64,000 nucleotides of DNA, taken from Varibaculum cambriense. GTDB taxonomy: Bacteria; Actinomycetota; Actinomycetes; Actinomycetales; Actinomycetaceae. Below the pieces are notes generated by a model. It ran no database searches and was not told the DNA's origin. It saw only the letters and a list, made by a program, of their open reading frames with translations. Within the stretch, counting starts at the first letter, position 1, and each line of letters starts with the position of its first letter. A program made the position numbers and the translations under genes. Positions 17,544 to 27,170 of this stretch are shown here, in pieces. The stretch covers positions 235,364-299,363 of the forward strand of contig NZ_PKHX01000003.1 of the NCBI RefSeq assembly GCF_002848005.1. The letters run 5' to 3'.

Positions 17544-18380
17544 TTAAGAACCTACGTGGAAGCGGGCGAAAGCAGTAACTTTCCCACCCGAAGCTTTCAC
17601 GATCTGTCCTACCGACTTCTTGGGATCTTTCGCAAAATCCTGGTCTAGTAGGCAGTTGTCTTTGTAGAACGAGCCCATCCGGCCTTCCACGATCTTGTCA
17701 ACGATCTTTTCCGGCTTGCCCTCTTTTAGGGTCATTTCCCGCAGGGTTTCGCGTTCCTTATCCAGTTCAGCCTGGGGAACTTCCTCGCGGTCAATGAAAC
17801 GGGGGTCATAAGCGGCGATGTGCAGCGCGATATCGTGCGCCACGTCTGCGCCCGCCTTATCGGTGGCCACCAACACTCCGACCTGCGCGGGCAGATCCGC
17901 GGAGGAATAGTGCAGGTAGCTGGTTACGGCCTCGCCCTCAATCCGGGTTACCTTCCCCAAAACAATGTTTTCAGAGAAGAGGGCGCCGATTTCCTCGACC
18001 TTTTCTTTAACGGTGCCTTCGCCGCATTTAGCAGCTAGCAGCTCTTCGCGAGTGCTTACTCCGCTGTCGACCAGCGCCTGCATGATTTCTTCGGCGGCCT
18101 CCACGAACTTGGGGGACTTGCCCACAAAGTCAGTTTCGGAGTTCAGCTCTACCATCACGCCGGCCTGTCCGTCCGCAGTGTCCAGAACTTTCGCCATCAC
18201 TAGACCGTTGGCAGTAGAACGATCTTCCCGCTTAGCCAGGGATTTCTTACCTGCTAACCGGATCGCTTTCACGGCTGCTTCCTTGTCGCCGTTTGCTTCT
18301 TCCAGTGCCTTCTTTACTTCCATCAGACCTGCGCCGGTCAGTTCGCGCAGTTCCTTAATGTCTTGCATCGAAATAGCCAT
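17544..18380 (-). CDS. tsf: Translation elongation factor Ts
   Basis: This 278-residue nucleotide-exchange factor for EF-Tu has the N-terminal UBA-like domain with LRELTGAGLMEVKKALEEANGD, the TDFVGKSPKFVEAAEEI segment that contacts EF-Tu, and two core subdomains. The ATG at 18380 is preceded by GAGAGGAAC. It follows rpsB by 34 bases, the standard rpsB-tsf operon. Confidence 0.97.
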   Translation of the reverse strand: MAISMQDIKELRELTGAGLMEVKKALEEANGDKEAAVKAIRLAGKKSLAKREDRSTANGLVMAKVLDTADGQAGVMVELNSETDFVGKSPKFVEAAEEIMQALVDSGVSTREELLAAKCGEGTVKEKVEEIGALFSENIVLGKVTRIEGEAVTSYLHYSSADLPAQVGVLVATDKAGADVAHDIALHIAAYDPRFIDREEVPQAELDKERETLREMTLKEGKPEKIVDKIVEGRMGSFYKDNCLLDQDFAKDPKKSVGQIVKASGGKVTAFARFHVGS

Positions 18381-18414
18381 AAGTATGTTCCTCTCGTTAA
18401 CGATCCTTAGCGGA

Positions 18415-19317
18415 TTATTCAGACTTTTCTGCTTCGGCGGGGGCTGCTTCCTCTTCCGCGGGAGCCGCAGGTTCTTCGGCTTTCTTTTCTTCGCCCTCTT
18501 CGCTCTTTGCGGTGCCTTCTAGCAGTTCCCGTTCCCAATCAGCCAAAGGTTCTTCGCTGGCTGCAGTGGCTTCTTCGCTGGAGGAAGCCCCTTCTTCGCT
18601 AGATTCTTTCTTAGCGGCCGCTTTTTGCGAGCGCGCAATCAAGCCATCGGCGCAGGCATCGGCAATAATCCGGGTAAGCAAGGCTACCGAGCGGATAGCG
18701 TCATCATTGCCGGGAATCCCGAACTCGATCTCATCCGGATCACAGTTGGTGTCCAAGATCGCCACGATCGGGATATTTAGTTTATTGGCTTCGGCTACGG
18801 CCAAGTGTTCTTTATTGGTGTCAACGATCCAGACAGCGGAGGGGATACGCGCCATATCGCGGATGCCACCCAGAGTGCGGGAAAGTTTGTCTTTCTCGCG
18901 ACTCATCATCAACAGTTCTTTCTTGGTGCGTCCGGAACCGGCAACATCATCGAAGTCGATTTGTTCTAGTTCGCGCAGACGCTGCAAGCGCTTGTGTACC
19001 GTACCGAAGTTGGTCAGCATACCGCCCAACCAGCGCTGGTTAACATAGGGCATCCCTACCCGCTCGGCTTGCTCGGCAATGGAGTCTTGAGCTTGCTTCT
19101 TGGTGCCGACAAAGAGGATGTTTCCCCCGCGCAGCACGGTTTGCCGCACGAAATCGTAGGCGCGATTAATTCCATCGAGAGACTGCGCCAAATCGATTAC
19201 ATAAATACCGTTGCGATCAGTCAAGATGAAGGGTTTCATCTTGGGGTTCCAACGCCGAGTTTGATGTCCAAAGTGTACGCCGCTCTTCAGCAGCTCAGAC
19301 ATGGTTACTACCGCCAT
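18415..19317 (-). CDS. rpsB: 30S ribosomal protein S2
   Basis: This 300-residue protein has the S2 core in residues 1-230 ([66 protein letters not shown]). It then has a 65-residue Glu/Ala-rich acidic tail that is longer than in most bacteria but common in actinobacteria. The ATG has AAAGGAAG seven bases upstream. It binds the small subunit near S1's position and is essential. It is divergent from the M23 lipoprotein gene, as in M. tuberculosis (Rv2890c/Rv2891). Confidence 0.97.
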   Translation of the reverse strand: MAVVTMSELLKSGVHFGHQTRRWNPKMKPFILTDRNGIYVIDLAQSLDGINRAYDFVRQTVLRGGNILFVGTKKQAQDSIAEQAERVGMPYVNQRWLGGMLTNFGTVHKRLQRLRELEQIDFDDVAGSGRTKKELLMMSREKDKLSRTLGGIRDMARIPSAVWIVDTNKEHLAVAEANKLNIPIVAILDTNCDPDEIEFGIPGNDDAIRSVALLTRIIADACADGLIARSQKAAAKKESSEEGASSSEEATAASEEPLADWERELLEGTAKSEEGEEKKAEEPAAPAEEEAAPAEAEKSE

Positions 19318-19735
19318 GACTTCCTTTCAGTGCGCTAAGGCGCACGCGTTTTGGGGCTATCGCCCCGCTTACGGTTTCCATTCGGTTCCTGGCACGACGT
19401 CCGCTGACACCCGTTTCATCAGGTAGAGATCACTTTCGGGTTGCCCCCAGGTAATCCCCCTAAAAACAGGACCGAAGCCAGCGTGACCCAGCTAGGCTGG
19501 TAGTCGTACGCGAAGTCACCTGGCAAGCCAGGTGCTAAGAGCTAGCTTAGCGGGAAATAGCGGCCTACCCCAAGCTGAAAGGTTCACTGAACAGTGTTAA
19601 TCTGCTGACAGTTTCTCGGATTGTACTGGTATTTCTACTTTTCCGAGCTATCCCCACCGGCGGATGGTTACCGGTTTTCCTTACTAACTTATTTAGGAGT
19701 TTCCGCCAGCACTTTCTGCGTCCAGGCTAGAAGCT
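19318..19735. promoter_or_regulatory. Divergent intergenic region between rpsB and the M23 lipoprotein gene
   Basis: No gene is supported in these 418 bases. Hairpins that could belong to an rpsB mRNA leader are a perfect CACCTGGC-aa-GCCAGGTG (19517-19534) and CCAGC-tag-GCTGG (19488-19500). Promoters for both directions should lie here, but I cannot place them with confidence. Confidence 0.5.
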
Positions 19736-20281
19736 GTGAAGCGTTCTTCTCCTCCGCCGCTGCTGCTCTTGGTGGCGTTATCCGCTATTTGTTTACTGGC
19801 CTCTTGTCCTGCTCCGCCAGTTCCGGCTACTGTTCGCCCCGCAAGTAACGCTCAGCTGGTAGATCTGCGGCAACTTTCTGGCGAAATCGGGTTCTATCAT
19901 TGGCCCAGTCGCGCTCCCGTCAGGATATTGCGTCCCTTCAACCCGCCGGCGTCCCCCTGGGGCAGCGGCCACCGGGGAGTGGATTTAGAGATTTCAGCAG
20001 GCAGCGAGGTTTATAGTGCGCGAGAGGGAACGGTATTTTTCGTGGGAACCATTGCGGGCAGCCCCAGCATCTCGATTAAACATTCGGAGTTGATTCGCAC
20101 CACCTACACCCCGGTGAAAAGTGATTTAGCGGTGGGGACGACGGTGGCAGCCGGCCAAAAGATTGGAACGCTCCAGGCGGGGCACCCGGGTCTGCATTTT
20201 GGAGCAAAAATCGATGATTATCACTACCTAAATCCCCTGCTGCTAATCCTGGGACCGATTCGCTTGCTCCCTGATCCCTAA
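19736..20281 (+). CDS. M23-family (LytM-like) lipoprotein with incomplete active site
   Basis: This is a 181-residue exported protein. The signal peptide ends in a lipobox-like LASC (Cys24). The LytM domain (about 60-165) keeps the zinc ligands His79 and Asp83 (HRGVD) and His154 (LHFG). The first His of the usual HxH is Gly152, and the second catalytic His (normally in YAHL) is absent, the segment reading TYTPVKS. It is therefore probably a regulator or binder rather than an active peptidoglycan endopeptidase. A LytM gene divergent from rpsB is conserved in actinobacteria (Rv2891). The GTG start has only a weak ribosome binding site. Confidence 0.85.
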   Translation: MKRSSPPPLLLLVALSAICLLASCPAPPVPATVRPASNAQLVDLRQLSGEIGFYHWPSRAPVRILRPFNPPASPWGSGHRGVDLEISAGSEVYSAREGTVFFVGTIAGSPSISIKHSELIRTTYTPVKSDLAVGTTVAAGQKIGTLQAGHPGLHFGAKIDDYHYLNPLLLILGPIRLLPDP

Positions 20282-20433
20282 GCCGCGGCGGGTTTATGAC
20301 GCGGCTTTCCGGGTCTAGCTGTGCTGGTAGCTGCAGCTACCAGGCGCTACCTACAGCTACCTGTTCGCGGACTCTCCCGCGTGCGCAGCAGCGGCAACCC
20401 TACTTTTACAGTTAACGAATCCTTTTAAACAGT

Positions 20434-21345
20434 CTAGGCGCGGGGGAAAGCCTGCTGGTAGGCGCCAATTATTCGCTGCGCATCCACATGGGTATAGCGC
20501 TGAGTAGTAGACAGCGCCGAGTGTCCTAACATTTCCTGGATTACTCGCAGGTCTGCTCCGCCCTCCAACATATGGGAAGCCATCGAGTGGCGCAGGCCGT
20601 GGGGGCCTAAGTCGGGTACTCCCGCCAAGGCACAGGCGCGGTGCAGGCGTGCCCGCACGATTCTTTCCGAAACTGCTCCCCCTTGGGCTCCTAAAAAGAG
20701 GGCGTCAGCAGGCGGCGACTTTTGGAGATCACCCCGCGCCCGCTGCAAGTAAAAGCGGAGGGCTTTAGCGGCCTTAGGACTGAAAGGGACTATTCGCTCT
20801 TTTGAACCTTTGCCCCACAGGCGCACAGTACGGGATTCGAAATCAATATCCGCCGGAAGTAGGGCACATATTTCTCCCACCCGCGCCCCAGTCGCATAAA
20901 TCAATTCGAAGATCGCCCAATCCCGCGCCATGACCGCATCAGATTCCGCCTGGATTTCACACCAGGAAAGCAGTTGTTTTGCTTGGTCAACCGATAGCAG
21001 ATGCGGCAGATTCTTCGCAGTTTTCGGGGTACGCAGTTGCTTCGCAAAATCGGTTTCCACCACTTGATTTTGTTTAGCCCATTTCGAGAAGGCACGCAGC
21101 GCAGCTATTTTGCGCGCAATCGTGGGATTGGATTGCCCTTCCTCGCGCAGCTGCGCTAACCAATTGCGCGCCGCCAGCACCGTGCAGGCCGACAGAATCG
21201 ATTGCTCTTCTTTGATCTGGCAATGATCCAGCCAGCCGCGCAGATCTGCCAGATAAGCTTTAATCGAGGCCGGAGAAAATGATTTCGCATATTTTAGGTA
21301 GTGGCGATAATCTTCGAGTACTTCCCCCCGCTTCGCTGCTCGCAT
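20434..21345 (-). CDS. xerC: Tyrosine recombinase XerC
   Basis: This is a 303-residue site-specific recombinase for chromosome dimer resolution. It has an N-terminal SAM-like core-binding domain (EDYRHYLKYAKSFSPASIKAYLADLRGWL) and a C-terminal catalytic domain with Arg in ATGARVGEICAL, Lys in WGKGSKERIVPF, HGLRHSMASHMLEGG, and LGHSALSTTQRYTH, where the Tyr is the nucleophile. The start is taken as ATG 21345, directly after the dprA stop and 7 bases after GGGGG; an in-frame ATG at 21369 would overlap dprA. The order with dprA, yifB and yraN matches M. tuberculosis Rv2894c-Rv2898c. Confidence 0.93.
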   Translation of the reverse strand: MRAAKRGEVLEDYRHYLKYAKSFSPASIKAYLADLRGWLDHCQIKEEQSILSACTVLAARNWLAQLREEGQSNPTIARKIAALRAFSKWAKQNQVVETDFAKQLRTPKTAKNLPHLLSVDQAKQLLSWCEIQAESDAVMARDWAIFELIYATGARVGEICALLPADIDFESRTVRLWGKGSKERIVPFSPKAAKALRFYLQRARGDLQKSPPADALFLGAQGGAVSERIVRARLHRACALAGVPDLGPHGLRHSMASHMLEGGADLRVIQEMLGHSALSTTQRYTHVDAQRIIGAYQQAFPRA

Positions 21346-21347
21346 TC

Positions 21348-22535
21348 TTAGACCCCCGTCTTTTTCCATTTACCGGCTATCTGCTTTACCCGCCCCTCCA
21401 TTTCCAGGTTACCCATTACCGCGGCTACTTCCTCGATAGCTGCCCCGCTAGCACGCGCAATTGCCTCTACGCTCGCGGGACTACGCAGCGGAGTAGCATC
21501 CAGAATCCGCCCGCTCAAAGGATCCAAACCATCGAGGTATCCGCTTTTTACTCGGCCTCTTTCATTATTTACCGTTCCCAGGGGCGCAATCATTTCCAGG
21601 ATGTCCTGGGCACCGCTAATTAAAGTAGCGCCGTCTCTGATTAGCTGGTTGGAACCTGCCCATTCAGGTTGATTAATTGGCCCGGGAACTGCCCCTACCT
21701 GCCGTCCTAGCTCTATCGCGTTCCGGGCAGTATTTAACGCCCCGGAACGAAAACCCGCCTGAACCACTACGGTTGCACCTGCTAGCGCCGCAATAAGACG
21801 ATTGCGATCTAAGAAACGCCACCGCGTAGGACGCGCCCCGGGAGGGTATTGACTGAGCAATAGGCCGAGGCGGCAGATCTGTTTAAACATGTCACTGTTT
21901 GCCGCCGGATAGGGACGATCCAGTCCCCCGGCCAGCAGGCTGATGGTAGGCGTTTGGGCTCGCAAACAGGCCTGGTGAACCAGGCAGTCCACTCCGTAGG
22001 CACCCCCAGAAACTAGGGTCATCCCCTCTCCGGCACAGCGCCAAGCAAGTTCGGTAGCAATATCGTGTCCGAGGGCGGAAACTGCGCGCGCCCCCACCAT
22101 CGCCACGGTTTTACCACTGTTGTCGTTGAGCAACGAGGTGTCCCCAATCGCCCACAGTGCCCAGGGAGCATCACTAAGGTTATTAAACGCTGTTGGCCAA
22201 TCGGGATCACGGCGAGTAACTAACTTGAAACGTCCCTTTGCCAGTAGCTTTTCTAGTGCGGGTAGGTCGAGTGTTTCCAGACGGCTCCGCCAGCGAGCAA
22301 AACTCTGATCCCATTTATCGGCGCCGGTGCGCCGCAATAGTTCTACCGGCAGATAGGTGTGCCAGCGCTGGAAATCATCTCCCGCAGCACGCCGAGCAAT
22401 TTTTAACGCAGCAACCGGCCCGAGTTCATTAAGCAGTAGATTCGCTGCCGGATCACCCGCCTCAGTTAGCTGAGACCAACTGGCACAGGCCAACCGATAC
22501 TGGTAATTTTCATCCATACTTGTCTCTCTTTCCAC
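21348..22535 (-). CDS. dprA: DNA-processing protein DprA
   Basis: This 395-residue protein loads RecA on incoming single-stranded DNA during transformation. It has an N-terminal helical domain, a Rossmann-like core with LVSGGAYGVDCLVHQACL and FRSGALNTARNAIELGRQVGAVPGPINQPEWAGSN (shown here in two parts: FRSGALNTARNAIEL and AVPGPINQPEW), and a C-terminal winged-helix (PASVEAIARASGAAIEEVAAVMGNLEMEGRV). The start is GTG 22535: AGGAGG formed by the yifB stop region lies 8 bases upstream. An ATG at 22517 has a weaker site. No other competence genes lie in the window. Confidence 0.93.
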   Translation of the reverse strand: MERETSMDENYQYRLACASWSQLTEAGDPAANLLLNELGPVAALKIARRAAGDDFQRWHTYLPVELLRRTGADKWDQSFARWRSRLETLDLPALEKLLAKGRFKLVTRRDPDWPTAFNNLSDAPWALWAIGDTSLLNDNSGKTVAMVGARAVSALGHDIATELAWRCAGEGMTLVSGGAYGVDCLVHQACLRAQTPTISLLAGGLDRPYPAANSDMFKQICRLGLLLSQYPPGARPTRWRFLDRNRLIAALAGATVVVQAGFRSGALNTARNAIELGRQVGAVPGPINQPEWAGSNQLIRDGATLISGAQDILEMIAPLGTVNNERGRVKSGYLDGLDPLSGRILDATPLRSPASVEAIARASGAAIEEVAAVMGNLEMEGRVKQIAGKWKKTGV

Positions 22536-22547
22536 GGTTCTAACCTC

Positions 22548-24101
22548 CTAATGGGGACGTTGCGAATTTCTAAGCGAATATGCCAAACCAAAGTCTTCTC
22601 GGCTGGGTTTGTCCCGACCGTGCAGATCAGCAACCGTCCAAGCTACCCGGCAAATCCGGTCAGCTCCCCGCATGGAAATTCGTCCCGCCCCCACCAGATG
22701 GTCTAGGCGCTCTTTGCTAGCCGCATCCAGTGTGTGCTTCAACACCCGGCTCGGGATCCGCGCATTGAGGGCGACACCCTGGTCTTTCCAGCGCCACCTG
22801 GCACGTTGGCGGGCCGCTAATACGCGCTCGCGGACGGTGTTGCTGTTTTCTGGAACCTCGATAGTGGTTAAATCGGCGATTTTGGGACGCCCTACCTGGC
22901 ACTGCAGATCGATCCGATCCATAAGGGGACCAGACAGTTTAGCTAAATAGCGTACCCGCTGATAAGGGGTACATTTACATTCCCCTCCCAGCTGCCCCCA
23001 CATTCCGCAAGGACAAGGATTAGCCGCAATCACCAGCTGGAAAGCAGCCGGAAAACTGGTTACCGCTCGGGAGCGATGCACCGTGATTTTTGAGGTTTCT
23101 AAAGGTTGCCTTAAAGCATCCAAACTACGGGTTTGAAACTCGGGGGCTTCATCCAGAAAGAGGACGCCGTGGTGTGCTAAGGAAATCGCGCCCGGCGTGG
23201 CGATCCCGCTGCCTCCGCCGATTAGCGCTGGCAAGGTGGCAGAATGATGCGGGGCGATAAAGGGCGGATAGCGCATTAAGCCGTTAGCAGGCAGAAAGGT
23301 ACCTGCCAAGGAGTGAATAGAAGTTACTTCTAGGGCTTCTTCATCATTTAAGGGCGGCAAAATCCCCGGCAGGCAGCGCGCCAACATGGTTTTTCCCGCT
23401 CCCGGAACCCCAATAAAACTCAGGTGGTGTCCCCCGGCGGCCGCAATTTCTAATGCTTGCCGCGCCAGAAACGCGCCCCGTACCTCCTGTAAGTCGGGGG
23501 GATCATCTGGGACAGCTTCTGGCAGTAACTCTGGTGAAACGGGCGCTTCTTTGGCTTTTAGTTCTGCTACCCGCGTTTTCATTTTTCGCATCCCCAAATA
23601 CAGCAATGCTTCTACCAGGTGCGATACCCCGATAATTTCTATTCCCTCAATCAGCGAGGCCTCGGCAACTGCCTCGGAGGCCACCATCACTTTCTTGAAA
23701 CCGGCACGCCGCGCCGCCAAAACCTGGGGCAGGATTCCTTTGACCCGGTACACCCGTCCGTCTAAACCCAGCTCCCCGCAAAACACCATTCCGGCTGCCC
23801 GTTTTTGCACCCCGGCATACCGCGAAGCCACTACTGCCAGCGCAATCGGCAAATCGAAACCCGATCCCGTCTTAGGCAATTCCGCCGGCGAAAGATTAAC
23901 TGTCAACCGAGTGGGCTCGAAGCGCAGACCCGTAGAAGCAATCGCCGCTTCCACCCGAGACCGGGATTCTCTAAGTGAAGCATCCGGTAGCCCCACCAGT
24001 GCAAATGCTGGTAATCCTTGGGTGTGGTGGGCTTCGACTTTAATTAGGTGGCCACTTAACCCCACCATTCCGAGGGCAAAACAAGTTCCGATTTGGGGCA
24101 T
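22548..24101 (-). CDS. yifB: YifB/ComM-family Mg-chelatase-like AAA+ ATPase
   Basis: This 517-residue protein has an N-terminal Lon-protease-like ChlI domain (about 1-170), then an AAA+ module with Walker A GVPGAGKTMLARCLPGILPPL and Walker B HGVLFLDEAPEF. It ends in the Mg-chelatase C-terminal domain (ARIPSRVLKHTLDAASKERLD). ComM homologues are hexameric helicases promoting branch migration in natural transformation, which suits the dprA neighbour. A CPCGMWG...CKC cysteine cluster lies between Walker B and the lid, as in the family. It starts 1 base after yraN. Confidence 0.94.
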   Translation of the reverse strand: MPQIGTCFALGMVGLSGHLIKVEAHHTQGLPAFALVGLPDASLRESRSRVEAAIASTGLRFEPTRLTVNLSPAELPKTGSGFDLPIALAVVASRYAGVQKRAAGMVFCGELGLDGRVYRVKGILPQVLAARRAGFKKVMVASEAVAEASLIEGIEIIGVSHLVEALLYLGMRKMKTRVAELKAKEAPVSPELLPEAVPDDPPDLQEVRGAFLARQALEIAAAGGHHLSFIGVPGAGKTMLARCLPGILPPLNDEEALEVTSIHSLAGTFLPANGLMRYPPFIAPHHSATLPALIGGGSGIATPGAISLAHHGVLFLDEAPEFQTRSLDALRQPLETSKITVHRSRAVTSFPAAFQLVIAANPCPCGMWGQLGGECKCTPYQRVRYLAKLSGPLMDRIDLQCQVGRPKIADLTTIEVPENSNTVRERVLAARQRARWRWKDQGVALNARIPSRVLKHTLDAASKERLDHLVGAGRISMRGADRICRVAWTVADLHGRDKPSREDFGLAYSLRNSQRPH

Positions 24102-24102
24102 T

Positions 24103-24471
24103 TTAAATCCCCCGGCAGTGGGTAATCACCGGCACTTTTCCCGGGGAAGCGTCGATCGCAATCATATCGATGCGCACTCCACTGCCTGCCCGCGCCTGGG
24201 GATGACTGCTGAGCCACAGGCTTACTAGCTGACGCAGACGGCTATACTTTCCGCGCCCTATTCCCCGCTTCGCTCCCCCATATTGCGGGGTTGTTCGGGT
24301 TTTTACTTCCGCGAAAACTAGCCGAGCCGAAGCGGGATCCCGACAGATAATATCGAGTTCCCCAAAGCGACACCGCCAGTTGCGCTCGATTATTTGATAT
24401 CCGCTCTCTGTAAGCATGCGGGCAGCCAGGTCTTCCCCGGCCACACCGATTTCGCGGTTTTTTGTTCCCAT
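24103..24471 (-). CDS. yraN: UPF0102 (YraN) family nuclease-like protein
   Basis: This 122-residue protein has the restriction-endonuclease-like core GEDLAARMLTESGYQIIERNWRC, then FGELDIICRD and LVFAEVKTRT, that is the E...D...ExK pattern of Holliday-junction-resolvase-type folds. The cellular role of YraN is not established. It is the first of the yraN-yifB-dprA-xerC run and its end abuts yifB. Confidence 0.93.
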   Translation of the reverse strand: MGTKNREIGVAGEDLAARMLTESGYQIIERNWRCRFGELDIICRDPASARLVFAEVKTRTTPQYGGAKRGIGRGKYSRLRQLVSLWLSSHPQARAGSGVRIDMIAIDASPGKVPVITHCRGI

Positions 24472-24543
24472 TCCTTAAGGGTTACCCGCCGCCACCGGGA
24501 ACTAAACTTTTTATTTTTCGGTTAAGGAAAATAGGAAACTAGC

Positions 24544-24592
24544 TTCCCTGGGGACAAGCAAACCCGCCAGGTCAGCCTGTAAACCCCAGGAA
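24544..24592 (-). terminator. Possible terminator downstream of ahpF
   Basis: Arms TTCCCTGGGG (24544-24553) and CCCCAGGAA (24584-24592) can pair with one bulge, 42 bases after the ahpF stop. On the minus strand a T-rich stretch follows at a short distance. The long loop makes this a weak call. Confidence 0.35.
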
Positions 24593-24633
24593 GGAGCGCG
24601 GATACTCGTCCGTAAAAAACAGATCTAATAAAG

Positions 24634-26190
24634 CTAGTCTGCTTGTTCCGGACTGCGGATCAGGTAGTCAAAAGCCCCCAGCGCCGCATTAGCGCCAGCT
24701 CCCAAGGCAATCACAATCTGCTTATGGGGAGTATTGGTGCAATCCCCAGCCGCAAAAATTCCCGGAACCGAGGTGGCGCCGCAGTTATCTACCTTGATGT
24801 AGCCGTCTTCCAATTGAACAGTTCCCTGTAACCAATCAGTGTTGGGAATCGAGCCGATCTGCACAAAGATCCCGTCCAATTGCAATTTCTGCGTCTGGCC
24901 GGCGGCGTCACGATATTCCAGACCGGTAACGCGATGGCCATCCCCCAGCACCCTGGTGGCATTGGCAGAATTAATGACTTTAGTATTAGGGAGTGCCTGC
25001 AAGCGGTCGACCAGCACTTTATCGGCTTTCAGCTGGTCTGCTAGGTCAATCACGGTAACTTCCCGGGCCAGAGCCGCTAAGTCGATTGCCGCTTCGAGCG
25101 CCGAGTTTCCCCCGCCCATGACGGCAACTTTCCGATCGGCAAATAGTGGGCCATCACAGTGCGGACAGAAGGTGACTCCTCGGTTTAAGTATTGTTCTTC
25201 TCCGGGGATGTCTAGGCGTCTGAAATTGGTTCCTACGCTGATCACTATCGTGCGTGCCCGCAGCAGAGCCCCGCCCTCGGTAATGACCGGGAACAGGCCG
25301 TCCTCGCCACGCTCCCCGATTTTTTCTATCCGAATTCCACTAATCTGCTCCACCGCGTAATCACGCAGGTTAGCTTGGAAAGTCTTGGTTAGCTCTTCCG
25401 GTTGAACCCGCTCGAGAGTAATCAGGTTCTCAATCTGTCCGCTCTCCAGGACTTGCCCGCCAATCCGGTCAGCCACCATCCCGACCCGCAACTGTTTGCG
25501 CGCCGCATAAACTGCCGCGGCAGTCCCCCCGGGGCCGCCCCCGACTACTAGCACATCGAAGGGTTCCAGGGCATTCAATCGCTTGAGTCGCAGCCCGGTC
25601 ATTCCCCGACCGATCTTGGAGACGATTTGCTCAAGAGTTACTCTGCCCTGCAGGAATACTTCCCCATCTTTAATCACTGTGGGGACTGACTGCAGATGGT
25701 GATGCTCGAATTCTTCCCAGAAAGTCCCCCCATCTACGGTGGTGTGTTTAATCAGGGGATTCAGCACCGCCATCGCATTTAAGGCCTGCACCACATCCGG
25801 ACAGTTCATACAGGAAAGCGAAACATAGGTGGTGAACTCGGCGGGCTCGTCAATCTCTTTAATCGCGGCAATAATATCGGCATCTGCTTTTACCGGATGC
25901 CCTCCTACCTGCAGCAACGCCAAGACGAAACTGTTGAACTCGGTTCCGGTCGGTACCCCCGCGAAACGTACGCTGATATCGGAATCAACGCGCCGGATCG
26001 CAAAGGAAGGTTTGCGAGGATTTTCTTCCCACTTGACCTGGATCAAGTCCGACAATCCCGCAATCTGGTGCAAAATCTCGGAAGTCTGCTTGGAATGTTC
26101 ACTGTAGTCAAGCGAAGTGGCCAGTTCAATCGGGTATTTAATCAACCCAATAACTTGTTTTACCTGGTCAAGTATCTTTTCTTCTAACAT
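24634..26190 (-). CDS. ahpF: Alkyl hydroperoxide reductase subunit F
   Basis: This 518-residue flavoprotein moves electrons from NAD(P)H to AhpC. The N-terminal double-thioredoxin-like domain (1-200) carries the redox pair in [10 protein letters not shown]. The thioredoxin-reductase-like part has the FAD motif [21 protein letters not shown], the second redox pair in [10 protein letters not shown], a second nucleotide-binding motif [17 protein letters not shown] and the closing [10 protein letters not shown]. It follows ahpC by 2 bases, and GGGAAG lies 8 bases before the ATG. The pair sits between yraN and DUF2469, two genes that are close neighbours in mycobacteria. Confidence 0.97.
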   Translation of the reverse strand: MLEEKILDQVKQVIGLIKYPIELATSLDYSEHSKQTSEILHQIAGLSDLIQVKWEENPRKPSFAIRRVDSDISVRFAGVPTGTEFNSFVLALLQVGGHPVKADADIIAAIKEIDEPAEFTTYVSLSCMNCPDVVQALNAMAVLNPLIKHTTVDGGTFWEEFEHHHLQSVPTVIKDGEVFLQGRVTLEQIVSKIGRGMTGLRLKRLNALEPFDVLVVGGGPGGTAAAVYAARKQLRVGMVADRIGGQVLESGQIENLITLERVQPEELTKTFQANLRDYAVEQISGIRIEKIGERGEDGLFPVITEGGALLRARTIVISVGTNFRRLDIPGEEQYLNRGVTFCPHCDGPLFADRKVAVMGGGNSALEAAIDLAALAREVTVIDLADQLKADKVLVDRLQALPNTKVINSANATRVLGDGHRVTGLEYRDAAGQTQKLQLDGIFVQIGSIPNTDWLQGTVQLEDGYIKVDNCGATSVPGIFAAGDCTNTPHKQIVIALGAGANAALGAFDYLIRSPEQAD

Positions 26191-26192
26191 AT

Positions 26193-26756
26193 TTATAGCT
26201 TCCCGGAGAGATCAAAAGTCGGGGTAATAGTGCTTTCGCCCAAATCCCAATTCGCGGGGCAGACTTCATCGGGGTGATCGTAAATATACTGGGCAGCCCG
26301 CACCTTGCGCAGCAGTTCTCCCGCGCTGCGTCCGACTGCATCGGAAGTGGTTTCTACGTATTGAATAATCCCACTGGGGTCGATCAGGAAAGTGCAGCGA
26401 TAGGCGCACCCCGACTCTTCATCCAAAGATCCGAAGGCACGCGAGATTTTACCGGTAGGATCAGCCACCATGGGGAAAGAGATCTTTTGAATCCGTTTCG
26501 AGCTGTTGTGCCAGGCCTTATGGGAATGATGCTTATCGGTAGAAACCGAGTAGACCTCCACTCCCATTCGCTGCAACTGGGCGTAATTGTCAGCCAGATC
26601 CTCTAGTTCGGTAGGACAAACATAGGAAAAATCTGCCGGGTAGAAGAAAACAATCGCCCATTTATCGCGGTAATCTTCACTGGATACATCGACAAAGGAG
26701 TCATTGTAGAACGCTATCCCGGACCAGTCCGGAGCTACAGTATTAATTTTGGACAC
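26193..26756 (-). CDS. ahpC: Alkyl hydroperoxide reductase subunit C (peroxiredoxin)
   Basis: This 187-residue typical 2-Cys peroxiredoxin has the peroxidatic Cys in FSYVCPTELEDLADNY and the resolving Cys in HPDEVCPANWDLGE. It reduces hydrogen peroxide and organic peroxides in the cytoplasm and is recycled by AhpF. The start is GTG 26756, with AGAGG six bases upstream. The 108-base gap to DUF2469 should hold the promoter. I could not identify an OxyR- or PerR-type operator there. Confidence 0.97.
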   Translation of the reverse strand: MSKINTVAPDWSGIAFYNDSFVDVSSEDYRDKWAIVFFYPADFSYVCPTELEDLADNYAQLQRMGVEVYSVSTDKHHSHKAWHNSSKRIQKISFPMVADPTGKISRAFGSLDEESGCAYRCTFLIDPSGIIQYVETTSDAVGRSAGELLRKVRAAQYIYDHPDEVCPANWDLGESTITPTFDLSGKL

Positions 26757-26864
26757 TGTCAGCCTCTTTCGCCTTTAACCATCGTTAGCTGTCTAGTAGT
26801 TCTCTTATATGGTAACAGCCGCCTGCTACCCCGGTTAGGTAAATGCCTAAAGCGGACGGGTATT

Positions 26865-27170
26865 TTAGATAGTTATTTCCGATTCGGGCAGCTTTTCGAC
26901 GTTAATATCTTTGAAAGAGTAAACCTTTACCCGATTAACAAAGCGGGAAGGCCGATAAATGTCCCATACCCAGGCATCTTGCAAAGTTACTTCAAAGAAA
27001 ACGTCCCCACCATTATTGTGCATTTGCACATCTACCTGGTTCGCCAGGTAGAAACGGCGATCGGTTTCCACTACGTATTTGAAGATGGAAACCACGTCGC
27101 GGTATTCACGAAAGAGGGCAAGTTCCTGATGATTCTCGTACGCCTCTAGATCTTCAATGCCCAATGTCAT
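26865..27170 (-). CDS. DUF2469 family protein
   Basis: This 101-residue acidic protein is conserved throughout actinobacteria (Rv2901c in M. tuberculosis). Segments LEAYENHQELALFREYRDVVSIFKYVVETDRRFYLAN and VFFEVTLQDAWVWDIYRPSRFVNRVKV are characteristic; they are written here only to mark the region. Function is unknown. It overlaps the rnhB stop by 4 bases and follows it in the lepB-rnhB-DUF2469 order typical of the phylum. Confidence 0.92.
   Translation of the reverse strand: MTLGIEDLEAYENHQELALFREYRDVVSIFKYVVETDRRFYLANQVDVQMHNNGGDVFFEVTLQDAWVWDIYRPSRFVNRVKVYSFKDINVEKLPESEITI

Noticed and set aside
19318..19735. A structured regulatory RNA (ribosomal protein leader) ahead of rpsB
   Set aside because: Hairpins exist, but no match to a known leader class can be shown by reading alone.
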